From assembly GCF_020360975.1 (NCBI RefSeq), contig NW_025408678.1, positions 2,232,001 to 2,296,000 on the forward strand: DNA of 64,000 nt. The letters run 5' to 3'. A program made the translations under genes and the position numbers. Position 1 is the first letter of the stretch, and every line of letters starts with the position of its first letter. The stretch comes from Hirsutella rhossiliensis (Eukaryota > Ascomycota > Sordariomycetes > Hypocreales > Ophiocordycipitaceae). The notes below the pieces were generated by a model. That model did no database searches and was not told the origin of the DNA. It was given only the letters and a program-made list of their open reading frames with translations. Below, piece after piece: positions 11,000 through 24,900 of the stretch.

Positions 11000-13900
11000 G
11001 CCTAAGTAAAGGAACTATTATACTAGCGGCGCTACTATCCTTTTCCTTTAAAGGCCTACTCTTACGTTACCTACGTCCTAGGCCTATATTAAGAGGGACT
11101 CCCTCGCCTTTACTATTAGTAGATAGTCGATTATTATATAGTAGATAGTATCCTATCTTTATCTATAGGTATATATTAGCGAAACTATACTAAGGACCTA
11201 TTAGTTAAAGAAGAAGTTATTAAGCCCGATCTTTCCTATATATATCTAGGTAATTATTATACTAATATACTTAAGGAGGCCCTTATAACGGTCCAGTATT
11301 ATTACCTTATTAAACTAAGGTAGGAAGTTAGCGGGGTAAAAGGTAGTTTAGTATTATTAAATTATATCTTCCCTAGCGTTTTATTAGGCGGCCTATTTCT
11401 TATTTAGCCTTTCGAGTAACTTAGCTTTATCTAAGAGGTCGTCTAATCCTATCTAGCTCTAGACCCCCCTTATCTCCTTTATAAGGGGGGGTCTACCTAG
11501 AGGTAGTACCGCCGGGGGTCTGCCCTCTCTTTAGTATCGCCTCCTTTTAAGTATACCTATAACCGCGTTAAACGCGTATTAGATTTAGCCTAGGAGCCCT
11601 AAGTCCTCTAGCCTCTAAAGGGTATCCGTTATTCTTTAGTTTAGGTAAAGGTTAATTAAGGGCACCTATACCTTTACTTTAACTTAGTAGACTAAGGTCG
11701 CGTAGTAGGCACCTATTACTACCTAGAGGTAGGCTAACTAGTCCTAGGTAAGGTCCTATATAATTCCGCGTAGTTTCCCTTTTATAAGCGTTATCTTATA
11801 GAATATAACTATAGCGTTAGAGATTAAGGACCGGATTACCTTACTATAGACTTCCTTAGCGTATAGTAGGGTATAGCCCTACGTAGACGCCGCGAGCCCG
11901 GTTAGGGCTATAGTCTAGCGCTTTAACTTCGCTTAGAGTTATTTTAGGTACGCCTTTTAGCGTAGTTTCTAGTATACCTAAACCCTTAGTAGGCGGGCCT
12001 CTTAGACTAGGGTTACTACGTTAGCCTTAAAGCGGACCGGCGTTATTATTACTTATCTCCTTTATATAAAGTATAGTAATTTACTCTTTAATAGTTTAAA
12101 AGTAACCGCGAACTTAGTCGCTTATTCTATATATACCTTCTAAGCTTACTTTAAGCGTGCTACTATAGTAGCCTTATTAGGTCTAATATTAACTATATTT
12201 ATATTATCGGTAAAGCTAATAGTATAAATACTATATATCGTACTAAGCCTTTTATATAGGGGGGTTATATAGTATAGAAATAAGATTAGGGATAAGGGGG
12301 AGCCTTAAGGGACTCTTATTAGCACTTAAGTTAGCTCTAAGGTCTTCTTATTAAAGTAAAGGGTTAATCTCCTATCGCTTATAAAGCTTTATATTAGTCT
12401 TATAAGCTACCTAAGGTATCCCTTAAGCTCTAGTTCCCTTATAAGCTTATTATAGTTAACTATATTAAATACGCCCTTAATATCTAGCTATAGGAATAAT
12501 ATAATACCCTTTTAAGCTTATATCGCGTATACTAGTTCTATTACTAATAAGATCGCTGCCTTTATAGAGCGTTCCCTCTTATTCCCTATTTATCTATTTA
12601 GTAGGATACCGTTCGCCTCCGCTACTCCTATAATCTTCTAGGCTAGTATCTACTTAAGTACTTTTCTTACTATAGGTAGGAGGGAAATTAGTCTCTAACC
12701 CCTTATTATACGGTAAGCGTCCGGCCTCTTACCTAGCTTTTAGATAACTACTACGTTCGCGCTATAGAACCGACCTAGGAAATATAAGAGTCGGGTATAA
12801 GCGTTAAAGATCGTAGCTAGTCGCTAGACTAAGGCTAGGCTATACTTCTTAATAAACCTTAAGGGGACGCCGTCTAGACCCGCCGCTTTCTAGCTTACTA
12901 TCTTACCTAGCGTCCCTACGACGTTAGCTAGCTAGATCTATTAGTTAACTATAAGGGTCGCCTTAGCCGTAGGCTAGGGTAGCCCTTAGGTCGTGCCGGC
13001 CTCTAGTAGGAAGAACTTAGCGGCTAGTAGCTAGGCCTTCCCTTTAAAGGTTTCTATTAGTTAGTCCTTACCTTCCTTAACTAGCGGTAGGATATAGGTC
13101 GGTTCCGGTAGTAGCTTACTATAGAGTCTTACCTACCTTTCTACGTTCTAGAGCTTAGTATTATTAGCGCTAAATTCCTCTAGGAACTCGCGCTAGTAGG
13201 CCCTCCTTACCTCGTAGACGGTCCGCTTCTAAGCTATAAATGCTTTATATAGGTCTTCTTAGTTTACCTTATTCCTTTCCCGCCTATACTTCCTCCTTAC
13301 CCTCTTAGCCTCCCTCGTTGCCCTCCTTACCTCTAGGGTAAACTATATATTGCCCTTAGGTAATACTCGCCCTTAGTATAGAACTATAGCTATCGCGATC
13401 TTTATTAAAGTAGTAAAGATATAGTCTAGGTCTTTATTAATATCCTTAAGCGTTTAGAGTATTAGCTAGTATAGTCTTAGCTAGGACGTAGTCTTAGCTT
13501 TAACTAGCTTTACTTTTACTTCTTTTTACCTTAGGGCCGGTTTAAGTGCCTAGGCCTAGGTATCGACCTATAGTATAATAGTTTAAGGGATATAGTTTAA
13601 CCTAGTTAGGTCTAGGTCGGGCCCGGTATACTATATTCTAGTCTCTAGTATTACCTAAGCTAGGTTAATAGTGCTATCCCTTTAGCTATAGAAAAATCTT
13701 ATATACTTCTCTTTTAAAGTAGCGAGTTCGAGTTATAGCTTTATCGCCTCCTATATAAGTTATATCGCGCTATCTAAGGTTCTATTATATCCGTCCTAAA
13801 GTAGGTAATAGATATTAAAGTCCCTTACTATTACTATAAGGTACTCTAGTTCGATTACACTTAGGTTATATAGCGCTCTTACCCTTACGGCCCCTAGTAG

Positions 13901-15690
13901 TAAGTAAATCGCCTATAGTCTAGTACTATCCTTAAAAATCACCTCGCTTTAATCTAGTCTAAACTAAGGCGACTAAGTCCCTAGCCTAAGCTTTTTATAT
14001 ATATATAGCGCGTACCTCCCCTCCTTATAAACTAAGCTATAAGGCGCTGCTTTAAGGGGGGGGGGGGCCGCCTCCTAGTATAGCTTTTACTTCCTATAGT
14101 ACTATTAGGTTAAAGCTAGCCTAATAGTAAAGCGCTAACTAAGCTAGCTTATATCTCTTTTATATATTCTAGAATAATACTTTTAGTTATATATAAGTAG
14201 GGTTAAGGTAAAAGAGGTCGTTTATATAAGGAGGGAGGCGCTCTATCTCTTAGTGCTTCTCTATTTACTATACCTATAAATATCGTTTATACTTAGTTCG
14301 GCCTCCCTAGCCCTACTAGCTAGCGGGTGTCTCGAGCTCGACCTCTTATCTTAGCGCGGTCTACTTAGTCCCCGCTTCCGGACTATAGTCGATTTAAGAA
14401 TACCCTAGGTTTCGACGGTAAGAAGCACCCGTTACTTAGTATATATCTAGGTATTCGCGAACTATTAAGGTTAATATAGGTAGTTTTCCCTTACCTTTTC
14501 CTAGGCTTTATTTACTATAAGGTAGGTCTAGGTCTATAATAGGTAGTCCCCTTAATATAGAATATAGTTATAAGGGATTTCGCCCTTCTTAGCCCTATAT
14601 TTATTATTGCCTTTAATATATACCGTGCTCTTATATTAGCTATAGAGTTATATCGATAAATATCGCTTAGCGATATAGCTATATCTATAGTAGTTATAGT
14701 ACCTTTATAGTTAGACCGACTTATTATAGGGTTTATATTAAAAGATCTATACTTTAAGGACTAGGCCTAGGTTATAGAGCCTATTAGCCTCCTCTAAGCT
14801 ACCGACCTTAATAAGTATAGTTATCGCTATCGATATCTTAGATTAAGGGTATAGCGCTTAGGCTTAAAAGACCTTAACTTTATTTACCTTTATAATCTTA
14901 TAAAGTAATCGCTCCCTATTTACTATCGCTACCCTTAAAAGGACGTTCTTTACGACTACCGTATACGTATAGTAAGAGATTATAGCCTCTAGTTTAAATA
15001 CGGCCTTAACCTAGCCTTAGTCCCTTTAATAGGCTCTTACCGCGGTATTAAATATAACCGCGATATCTCTACTTTAAAGGCGCCTCGCTACTATAGCGCT
15101 CGTAGCTTTTAAGGCTATATTTACCGCCTTTACTATATCCTTTAGTTCGCGGCTTAGGATTTTAAGCGGTGCCCTAGTAAGGACTACGATAATCTCGCGT
15201 TTATAGCGCGGTAGGACCTATTTTACTATAGCTTTATATTAGGTCGGTCCCTTAGTCTCGGCTACGACCGCGGCCTAGGTTCGCTTAGGGCCCCCTAGGC
15301 CCGAAGCGATGCCTAGGCGGAGTTCTTCCTTAACTACCTCCTTAATTATATCCTAGATTATTATCTTAAAGCTCTCGTCCGCGTAGAGCACCGCCGACGA
15401 CGCGCTACTAGCGCGGCTCTTCGCCCTAGAGAGCCGTTTAACTACTGCCTATACCCTACTAAACTATACGCTTAAGATAAAGCCCGCGAGTTCGTCGTAT
15501 ACTACTTTTTCTATAAGGTCGCTCGGCGCCTAGGCCGGTATCGTATCGCTGCTTTAGGTTTATTAACTCGCCCTATCGGGGTATATAAATTTAGGTAGCG
15601 TTTCTTTACGCTACGCGCTTTAATCGAGCTTAGTACGTCGAGGGCCGCTACTATATCTACCTACCGCTCGGCCTCGGCGTAGTATTATTA
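11000..15690 (-). mobile_element. Tad-type LINE relic (ORF1, endonuclease, RT)
   Basis: On the minus strand, 15690 to about 14500 resembles Tad1-clade ORF1, including a nucleic-acid-binding region with a KAVNIALKATSA stretch. An endonuclease start follows near 14200 (LKVLFQNIQKRYKLAQLAL). The reverse transcriptase lies at about 13000-12000, with a VPQGSPL motif near 12310. In-frame TAA/TAG replace Gln, Trp and Arg codons throughout. An RNase H or 3' UTR should lie at 11000-11900 but I could not pin motifs there. Ends are approximate and I found no target duplication. Confidence 0.7.
14056..14067. repeat. Run of 12 G
   Basis: An uninterrupted G12 tract inside the LINE relic. It may be a genuine homopolymer or an assembly artefact. 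Confidence 0.9.
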
Positions 15691-15729
15691 CTAAGGGTAA
15701 TTAATACTATTAAATTAATTCTTAGTATT

Positions 15730-18373
15730 AGTTAGTATTTTAGTTAAGATACGCACCCGCTATAGGTATATATTAGTTTCGTAAGACGTTTTTTTTATAT
15801 ATTTAGTTATATTAATATATTAATAAGTTAGTAGCGATTTAATAGGAATTTATTACTAATTTAGTAGTGCCTCCTTATACTAATAAGTTTCCTTACCTTA
15901 CTTAGTCTTATACTTCTTTTTCCTAGTTAAGTAAGTAATATATTCTTTAATAAGGACTTAGCTATTTACTATATCTTTAGTATTAACTTATTAGTTATAC
16001 TTAGCTAGCTATTCTTTTTATTTAATAAGGAAAAAGGTATCGCCCTTAAATCTCTTTTAGTCTTTAATCTCTTAGACTTTCTATTTACTTTTATTATCCT
16101 TTAAGTCTAGTATTAATAAGGTTTCGCTATCTTTATAAGTTCTTTTATACTCCTTTTATAGCTCTAAGAGACTAATATAAAAAACGTTATAAAGATATAA
16201 GTACTTTTTAAGGAGTATAAAACGATATACTTACTTTTTAATAGCTTATAAGACCTAAAACGGTTTAATATACTTAGGTAAGAGTTTTCTTTTTTTATTA
16301 TTAAAGCATAAGTTCTTTATTGATAATACTATAAGGTCTCTTACTTTTAGTATAAGCGGTTAATACCTTAAATTATAGTATTTTATATACGATTTAATAG
16401 CCTTTCCTTAGTATTCCTTAAGCTTCTTTTATAGCTCTTATAGCCTAGTAACTCTTACTCTTACTTTAAGTACCCCCCTTTAAATAATATCGTCTTTAAT
16501 ATTAATATAGAAGTTTAATTAGTAACCTATTAATACTTTATTAAGTAATAACTTAGTTATCGCGTTCTTTATAGTATTATATATAAATTAAGTAATATAT
16601 AAGAGTAACGCTTAGTTAGTTTATTTTAAGTTAGTAAAGTATCTTAAATAGTATTATATAGCTTAGTTTATTTATTTTATTTACTTATTAGTTTATAAGT
16701 AAAATACTATTAATAGCTTATATTTTACTTATAAGATAAAATAAAGATCTAACTAAATTTTACTTATAAATAAGGACCCTTTATTTAAGATAATACCTTT
16801 TAAAGGTCTATATACTAATTTAACTTAATAATAAAATAATTCTACTAGCTCTAGAGCTATTATTATCTTAGAGATAAGAAAGAAGAGGTAATACTTAGTA
16901 TATTAGTCTACGATTACTAAGATTATATTAATGTCTTATTTATTATACTATACTTTAAGTAAACTTATAATAAAGTCTATTAATAATTCTTCTTTATAGT
17001 TATATAAGATATAGTAACGATTATATAGTACTATAAGAGCAATGCCTCTTAAGTACTATATATTAATATATTAAATATAACTAAACGTATTTATTTATAT
17101 CTTTTATTATTCTATCTTAGTAAAAGTTCCTTACTAGTAGTTTACTAATATATTAAGAGCTAAAGTATCTTATTAATAAATCGTTATAAAAAAGCTATAT
17201 TAGCTCTTACTATAAAGCTACTTTTAAAGGCACTATAATATAACCCTTTTATAATAATAGTTTATCTAAGCGTACTAACTAAAAACCCTTTTCTTTTAAG
17301 AAGTCTTTAGTCTCCTTTAGCTTACTAATCGCTATATTAACTAACTAAGTACGTTTTAATAACTCTAGTAATAGTTCTAGAACTTTTACTATATAAATAT
17401 TTATATAGTAAGCTGCTTTTTTAGCGGTCTTTCTTAAGAGTAACTATTTATAACTAGCTTTCTTTTTAGCTTAATTAGCTAATTATTTAGGTCTCGCGCC
17501 TAAAGTATTATAGTTTTACTATAGATAAGCTTATATATTTTCCTTATATAAAGGCAATTTACTATACTTATATTAACTTAAGGTTAAGTATCTTTTTACT
17601 TATAAAAACGCTTTATTACTTTTTTATATAGATATAGTATTAATAATAGTTAGTTTCGCTTATAGCTCTAGTAATAACTTTATAAATAAGGGCTTCTCGC
17701 CCTTATATCTAAGTATTCTTAATAGTATATTTACTAAGTTTAATCTACTTATATAATACTTAATTATAAAGTTAAATAGTACTAAATATATATACTATCT
17801 TACTTACCTTTTATTTAAGGAGGTTTAGCGTAAAAATATCTAAAGGTTATAGTAGTTTAATAATACCTTTACTTTATATACTACCCCTTTAACGTAATAT
17901 CGCCAGTATTTAAATAACTAAATAATAGCGAATAGTTCTTAGTTTAAAATACTATAATTAAGTTTAGCTTTAATAAACTTCCTTAACTAAAATATAATTA
18001 GATAGTAACGCCCCTTATTATTAAGTTAAAAGATAATCCTTACTATCGCGAATTACGATATATCTAGTTTAATATAAATACGTTTTTTTAGATTATAATA
18101 TTAAAAGAGTAAGGCCCTTTAAAAAGTATCCTTAAGAGCTTAAAACGCTGCCCTTTTAATAAGGTTTAGCTCTATACTCCCTAGCTTTTTATTATTATTA
18201 CTCTCTTTTAGTAATATAGTTAAGGGTGCTATAACTCTTAAGTACCTATATATAAATCGTCGTTAAAAATTATAGAACCTAAGGAAAACCTAAATATTAT
18301 AGTAGGTTATAGGTTTAAGCTATTAGGTTATTACCTTTACTTATTATAGGTCTATTAATACCTTATTAATAGA
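15730..18373 (-). pseudogene. Gypsy-A 3' part: integrase and chromodomain, RIP-mutated
   Basis: The minus strand gives the C-terminal part of a Ty3/gypsy polyprotein. A chromodomain-like segment lies at about 16200-15950: NVFYISLLEL leading into KRFKGDTFFLIK and further aromatic positions, as in chromoviruses. Integrase and RNase H material lies upstream to 18373. The chain breaks at the Gypsy-B insertion (18379) and resumes at 28596 with the RT, in the right order for one element. The 3' LTR is not identified; the LINE lies directly left. Confidence 0.7.
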
Positions 18374-18378
18374 TAAAA

Positions 18379-19084
18379 TATTATATACTAGTCCCTTAGT
18401 ATAAAGCTAGTACGTTAACCTTACTATCTACTTAGATCTAGTATAGGTCTAATAGGTAATTAAATAGACTAGCTATTATATATAATTAAACGTATTATAT
18501 AAACTAGCTACTATATATTATTACGCGCGTTAAATATAAACTAGCTACTAGTCTTATAAGTTAAAGTAAGAGTAGTAATAACTATTTATATTCTTCTCTA
18601 CTTACTTAAGATCTAATAGGTTCTCTATCCTCTATATATACTATAGTAAGCGTAAGACCTTACTTATAGCTTTAACTAAGTAATATCCTAACCTTATAAT
18701 CGTATAATAATAGTACGGCGTATTAGCGGTATTTCTTAGTATTTTCCCTAGGTAAATATAAGTATTTCTCTATAATTTCCCTATTATATTCTTGTAGTAA
18801 CTTTTTAAGGAAATATTAATATAGTCCTTAAGGAACTATTATTACTTTGGAAATTATATTATATTCCCTATATAATATATCCTTAAGGGAAATCTCTATA
18901 AAATATCTATATAATCCGCTTAGTTATTATTTCTAGGATTTATAGGTAATTTCCTAGATTTTACTTAATAGCTTCTAAGTTCTTTCTTTTATAAGAAGCT
19001 TTAAGGAGTTAAGGGTAACTTCCTTAAGGGAAGTAGATATCGTTATAGGTACCTAGATTATCGACTATAGGGTATCCTATAATA
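18379..19084 (-). repeat. 3' LTR of Gypsy-B (706 bp)
   Basis: It matches 27885-28590 along its full length with substitutions but no net length change. The termini TATTATATAC...CTATAATA fit TG...CA altered by RIP. The differences I inspected are transitions of the C/T or G/A kind. Confidence 0.9.
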
Positions 19085-21990
19085 AATACTTAAGGCGAAA
19101 GAATTAACTAATATCCTTATTAATTTCCCGTAATATTTAAGCGGGAGTTATACTAATAAGGAATTATAGTAAAGTTATATAGATTTCTAAGGTTAGTATA
19201 AAGAATAACTTATATCTTATCTAGAATATAACCTAGTATAACTAATACTAAGGACGTAAGGCAGCTAAGCTAGGAGTAAAATACTACTAAGACTAAGGGC
19301 GCTAGGTAGCTAAACTAAAGTAATAAATAAGTAAGGCTAAGGGCGTAGTATAGCTTAGCTAGGGAAAACTAATTATAACTAAGGGCATTTTATAGCTAAG
19401 CTAGTAATAAAATAAATAGGGCTAGGGATATAATAAGGCTAACCTAGTAACTAACCGTCTTACGCTATAGGGGTAAGGGTAAGGTAAGGGATCTCTTCCT
19501 TAGCTTCCTCCTCTATTAGTTCCTTAAGGCCTATTAGTATATTAGCTAGGGCATCCTATATATTAAAGGCTTTATAGATAGGCATACTATAAGTATTATT
19601 TAAGGCCGGTTCTACTAAGAGTATTATAGCTAGTTTATTATAAGAGGCTAGAATTTAGTTATAGATTACTATTACTAATACCTATATAGTTAGGCCTAGG
19701 TTCTAGAATCTACCTAGGTATATATTAGTAAACTTTTAGTTTAATAAGTTAAAATAGGCTATTATATTAGCTATATAAGGGCGGGCTACTACTAGCGTAT
19801 ATAGGGGGCTAATATAAGCGGTTCTTTAGTATACTATAGCGAGCTTAAGCGAGTTATTTAAAAGGTAGGCGGTAAAAGTAAACTAATAAATAAAGCCGGT
19901 AGGCACTCTAGTAAGGGCAGTGTACTAGCTAAGCGAGAGGTCGGCGTTAGCCTCCTTATAGATAGTAGTAAATAGATTTACTTAAATTATAGCTACGTTT
20001 AAGGCTCTATAGACTAGCGCTTTTAACCTAGAGTAAATAATACTTATATAGCCGTCTATATTGCCTAGGTTATCGTAGTATACTATAAAAGGTATAATAA
20101 GGAATAGTCTAGGTTTTCTACGTCTTAGAACTTAGAAGGGGTTAAGCTTTTATCGGACTAGTATTAAGGCCTATTCCTTAGTAAATAGGTTAGCCCGCTA
20201 AGAGGGAGTAAAGGGTAGGGCCGCGGTAGTAGCGAGTAAGCGTTTAATAAATAAGTTCCTTAATAGCTCGTTAAATATAAGGTCTACTATACTAGATCCT
20301 CTAGTCCTAGCTAGGGTACGCTTAAGGTTCTCTTTAAACTTATAAGTTCTTAGTATACTAAAAGCCTTATGCTCCTTTATAGTAGCGGCCTTAAATATCT
20401 TTAGATAAGTAGGGAGGCACTTTATACTAGTAATAGTAGTAACGATCTTAAGTATCTTAGCGTCTATAAAGGCTACCTATATAAATAGGAGCTTATTAAT
20501 AACGTCGGCTAAGATAGTTATCACGAAAAAGATATAGCCGCCTATTAGATATAAGCGATAGCGTTAATTAACGTATATAGTATACGCGATACACCCTCTT
20601 AGGGATATCGGGTTAATTCGTCCTAGGATACCTAGATATCCTAGACTATAGCGGGAATTTTTATATAGGCAGGCCCTATACTAAAACCGCGCTTAATTGC
20701 ACTGGCGGGACTCGAACCACGGGCCTTCGGGTAATACGCGCTAGGCTAGCTAGAAGTGCGTGCGCAGTTACCGGGAAGTTCCTAGAGGGGTAACCCCTCC
20801 GCCCGGGCTTATAACTATCACGAAAAAGATATGGCCGCCTATTAGATATAAGCGACAGCGTTAATTAACGCATATAGTATACGCGATAATAGTAGCGATC
20901 TATATAGTTCTAAGAGCGCTAGTTATTATCTTAGTTTTATTAGGGAAAATAGCCTTATTTAGGTTACGTAGTAATAAGGGAAGAAGCTTATCCTTATTAA
21001 ACGATAAGGTAAACTACCTATAGGCGTTTTAGGGGGTACTAAGGTTTTTCCTTATAATACTTAAAACTAAGGGTAGCGAGTTACTAAATAAATTACTAAA
21101 GCTTAATAGCGATAAGGTATAGTTATTAAAGTAAATATATAATAAAGTACTAAGAATAAGACGATAAAAAGCGCTAACTTACTATAGTTAGATAGTTAAC
21201 GTTGCGTTTCTACTAATTTAAGTAGTTATAGGAGTTATAGTAGTAATATAATAAGCGGCGATATTATTAGGTATAGAAAAGTATAGCTAGTTATATTTAT
21301 ATAGATTATAGGCTTTAGCTAAGGGAAGAGATAAAGGGGCGTAGTATATACTATTTTCTACTAAGCCCGCGTTAAGATTATACCTTTCTTTAATAAGAAG
21401 GTCGCGGTAGTTAGTATATATACTATAATTATCCTATTTTTACTTAGTAAATATAGCTATATTAAACTTAAGGTTATAAGGGAGCTCTACTTTATTCTTA
21501 TATAATTAGACTACTTAGTAGAATCCCTTAAGGCTTAGGCGTAGTAGTTAGCGGTAGATTTAGTTAGAGAAATACTAGCGAAATACTAGGTCCTTACTAC
21601 GATACTTATAGCCTTAAATAGTAGGAACCTTAAATATAAGTATAAAAGGGGCGCGGTTTAGTATAGAAAAGGGAGTATAAAAAGATAGGGAAATCGGGTT
21701 TATAAAATAAAATAAATATAGGTACTAAAATATAAAATTAAGTTACCGCTCGCTATAGGCGGCCTATTAATACTTATTAGCTAGTTAACCTATCCCTAGA
21801 CTTTTAAGAAAACGAATAGTAATAGTATATATTATATACTATTATTTCTCCCTTAGCTATAGCGGCTTATACTATTATATAGCGCGCGCGTAGAGCTTTT
21901 AAGTATAGGTAATATAACTATATAATACTTCTTACTATATAGTAAGTTCTTTAATAAGGTCTTTAGCGATAATATCCTTAGCGGCTACCT
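19085..21990 (-). other. Extra 3' segment of Gypsy-B between integrase and LTR
   Basis: About 2.9 kb, or 2.5 kb without the miniature element at 20519-20888. A minus-strand frame near 19450-19640 reads NIQDALANILIGLKELIEEE and is not obviously pol. It may be a third ORF or captured sequence; I do not recognise it. Confidence 0.35.
20519..20888 (-). mobile_element. Miniature LTR element copy 4 (370 bp)
   Basis: Terminal 73-74-bp direct repeats and a core like core 1 of the composite copy lie inside perfect 5-bp duplications ATAGT (20514-20518, 20889-20893). The primer site complement CCCGGGCTTATAAC lies just left of the right-hand LTR and the PPT complement just right of the left-hand LTR. 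It keeps a B-box-like GGACTCGAACC and several CpA. It is inserted in the extra 3' segment of Gypsy-B. Confidence 0.9.
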
Positions 21991-24900
21991 AGGAATTATA
22001 GCTACTTAGCTAGCCTTTCTAGCTAATAAAGTATTTTATATAAGTAGTCCCTTAGCTATATCTAGAGTTAAGGATTCTTTTAACTTCCTAGTAGTTAGTA
22101 TTAAGTTCTAAGCTAGGTTAGGTGTTTAGTTATTTAGCCGGCTATAGCTATATAATAGAAATAATATTATAAATATTTAGGGATCTAGCTAGGTTAAGGC
22201 GGTAGGCTAGATAGCCGATCTATTTAAGGACTTTAAACGGTCTTATATAGCGTTCCTTTAACTTTACTACCTATTTATTCGCTACGCTATATCCTTTCCC
22301 TAGCTAGAGCTATACTTAGTTTCTAGGCTTAAACTTTAGTACTTAATACTTCGTATTATATTACTTTTTAATTCTTACTTAAGCTAGAGTAATTAAGATC
22401 TTAGCTTAGTCCTAAAGTATCTCCTTATTTATTTATAAGGGGCCTTTTCTAAGGTATTACCTACTATTATTTATTTATATCTTAGTATATAGCTTACTTA
22501 GAAAGGTATTAATTACTAAGGAGTAAGAGTTATTAAGGGTAAATTAAAGTAGTAGTAACGCGTTAACTTATTAATAAGATAAGAAGTTAGTTATAAAAAG
22601 CTAGAGCGTAGTTTTAACTACCTAGTTATATTAATTTAATAAGCTATCGGTCTAAGGATACTAAGCTATAGATATTAATAACTTAGACCTATACGCTATC
22701 TATAGTTCTTTCTAAAACGCTAAAAGGAACTTAAGGTCTAAGTTAAAGATAATCTAAGTAGGAATCCCTTAGTTATAGTATATTAACTTAGTAAATAGTA
22801 CCTTAGCTTAGTCTTCTATAGTAAACTAGTTATAGCTTAAGATAAGGAGCTTTATTTTTAAGAACTTATCGGTTACTATTAATAGTATATTATAATAAAC
22901 CGTAATAAGTAGTATTTATAGAGTTTAGTTTATAAGGACGTTTAAGAGTCTTATAACGAAATCTATAGCGATTATATAAAAGGGTAAGGCTAAGGAAGTA
23001 ATTAAAACTAACTTACTAAGAGCCTTTAACTAGTTAGTTTAGTTCCTATAGTAAGCGTTATACTTATTAATAAAGCTATTAATAAGTTTTTTAAGGCTAG
23101 TAATAGTAAATATAAAGGATAACTCCTTTTATATCCTTTACTATCTAAGGTAAAATTTATATATATAGTTATTAGTAATAATTTCCTTAGCGTAGATAGT
23201 AAGGATATAAAGCTAATAATAACCTTTAGACTTAACTAAGTAAAGTAACCTATTTTACTAAATAAATAAGAGACCGACCTAAGACTTATTATTTCTAAGC
23301 TACTTTAATATACTAGCTTATATAGGTTCTTCTATATATACTTCCTAGATCTTTTAGCGTTAGTTAGGTTAAATAAAGGATTCTATAACTATATATTTAT
23401 ATTTAACTAGCGCTTTATCTTCTTAAACATAGTCTAATTCCCTAGGTTTATATTTCCTAGGTATTATAAATAGTAGTTAAGATAGTATATTAGTAAGGAT
23501 ATTTATAGTTCTAAGAATATAGTAAACCTTTAAGGGAAACTAACTAAGGTACTATAAAGTAAGTATAAGCTAATTATTAGTCTTTATACTAATAGTAAAT
23601 AGCGATATTTACTTTAAGATTATACTTATAGCGGTATAGTTAGTTAGTATAACGACCTTTAATAGTAAGGTAGAGATAATATATAACTAGAGCTTTTAAT
23701 ATACCTAGGAAAGATAAGCGACTTTAAGTTTAGTAAGCTAATATCTAGGCTCTTTATTAGTTAAGCGTTTACTAAGGTAAAGGATTAGCTAGATACTTAT
23801 TTAAGGCGGGGTCCTTCTTAGGTTCTAGTCTACCCCTAGTACTAGGTAGAAAGCTACTACTATAAAGCCTAGCTCGCTGCTAGTATTAATTTATAAGAAT
23901 AATAGCCGTTATAGGTTAAAATAGTATAGCCGCGTTAGTTCTATAAAAGCGTTTATAATATCTTAGAAGGCCTATTCCTTTATTAAGGAAGGTTAGTATA
24001 TTACTTTAAAGGTATATTTATTTTTTACTAATCCTTTAAGTAGCGCTTAACTATCTTATACTTACTTAAGTATTACTATTTTTTAAACTTAGAGCGCCTT
24101 TACCTTTTAAAAGAAGTAAGCTACTAAGTACTATAGCTAGTTAACTAAGCTAAGCTACTTTTCTAGTACTTATAGGGTATTTAGAAACTCTATATCCTAT
24201 AATACCTATACTTATTCTTTAGTATTTATTAGGCCGATATTATTAACTTAAAATCCTAATAGTTTTATAGATAAGTAGCTTAAAAATAATTTTAATTTAG
24301 CTAGGGCTAGGTTATAGTCTATAAAGAGTTAGAAGATAGCTTAAAGGTAATAAATATAGTCGTTTTTTATATCTAAGTATATTACGATATTATTAATATA
24401 TCTAAAGGAATATTCTATATATTCTTAAAGGATTTAGTCTATAAATCTTTAAACGTATATAAGTAAGTTCTTATATCTTATTAGGGCTACTATTAGTCGT
24501 TCTAAGCCTTTATAGCTAATTACTATAAACCTTTTTTAATACTTTTTATAGATAAGGAACTAATAAAAAAAAGACTAAGCGTTTATAGTAGAAATAAAGC
24601 GTTTCCCTTATAGCTTTTAAATTATATCTTCTAAAAGTAGTATTAAGTAAGCGTTTAAGATAGCTATACTATTAAGAGCGTATAGGTTTACTACTATTTA
24701 GCCCTTTTTATTACTATATATAGTTCTCTAAACTATAAATATAAGGTAAGCGAATAGGGTTACCTTTATAGCTTATTTTATATACCCCTTTTAGTATAGG
24801 TCCTCGTAGGTCTAGTCGATTAGTACCTTATCCTTTTAGCTAAGTAAGTAAGCCCTAGATACTAGTTTATATAGGTATTAATTTTCTATTAGTAGAATAT

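Noticed and set aside
11400..12290. A plus-strand frame with few stops apart from TAA/TAG
   Set aside because: The minus strand of the same DNA reads as LINE reverse transcriptase (VPQGSPL), so the plus-strand frame is an antisense shadow that appears because CpA loss removes many stops.
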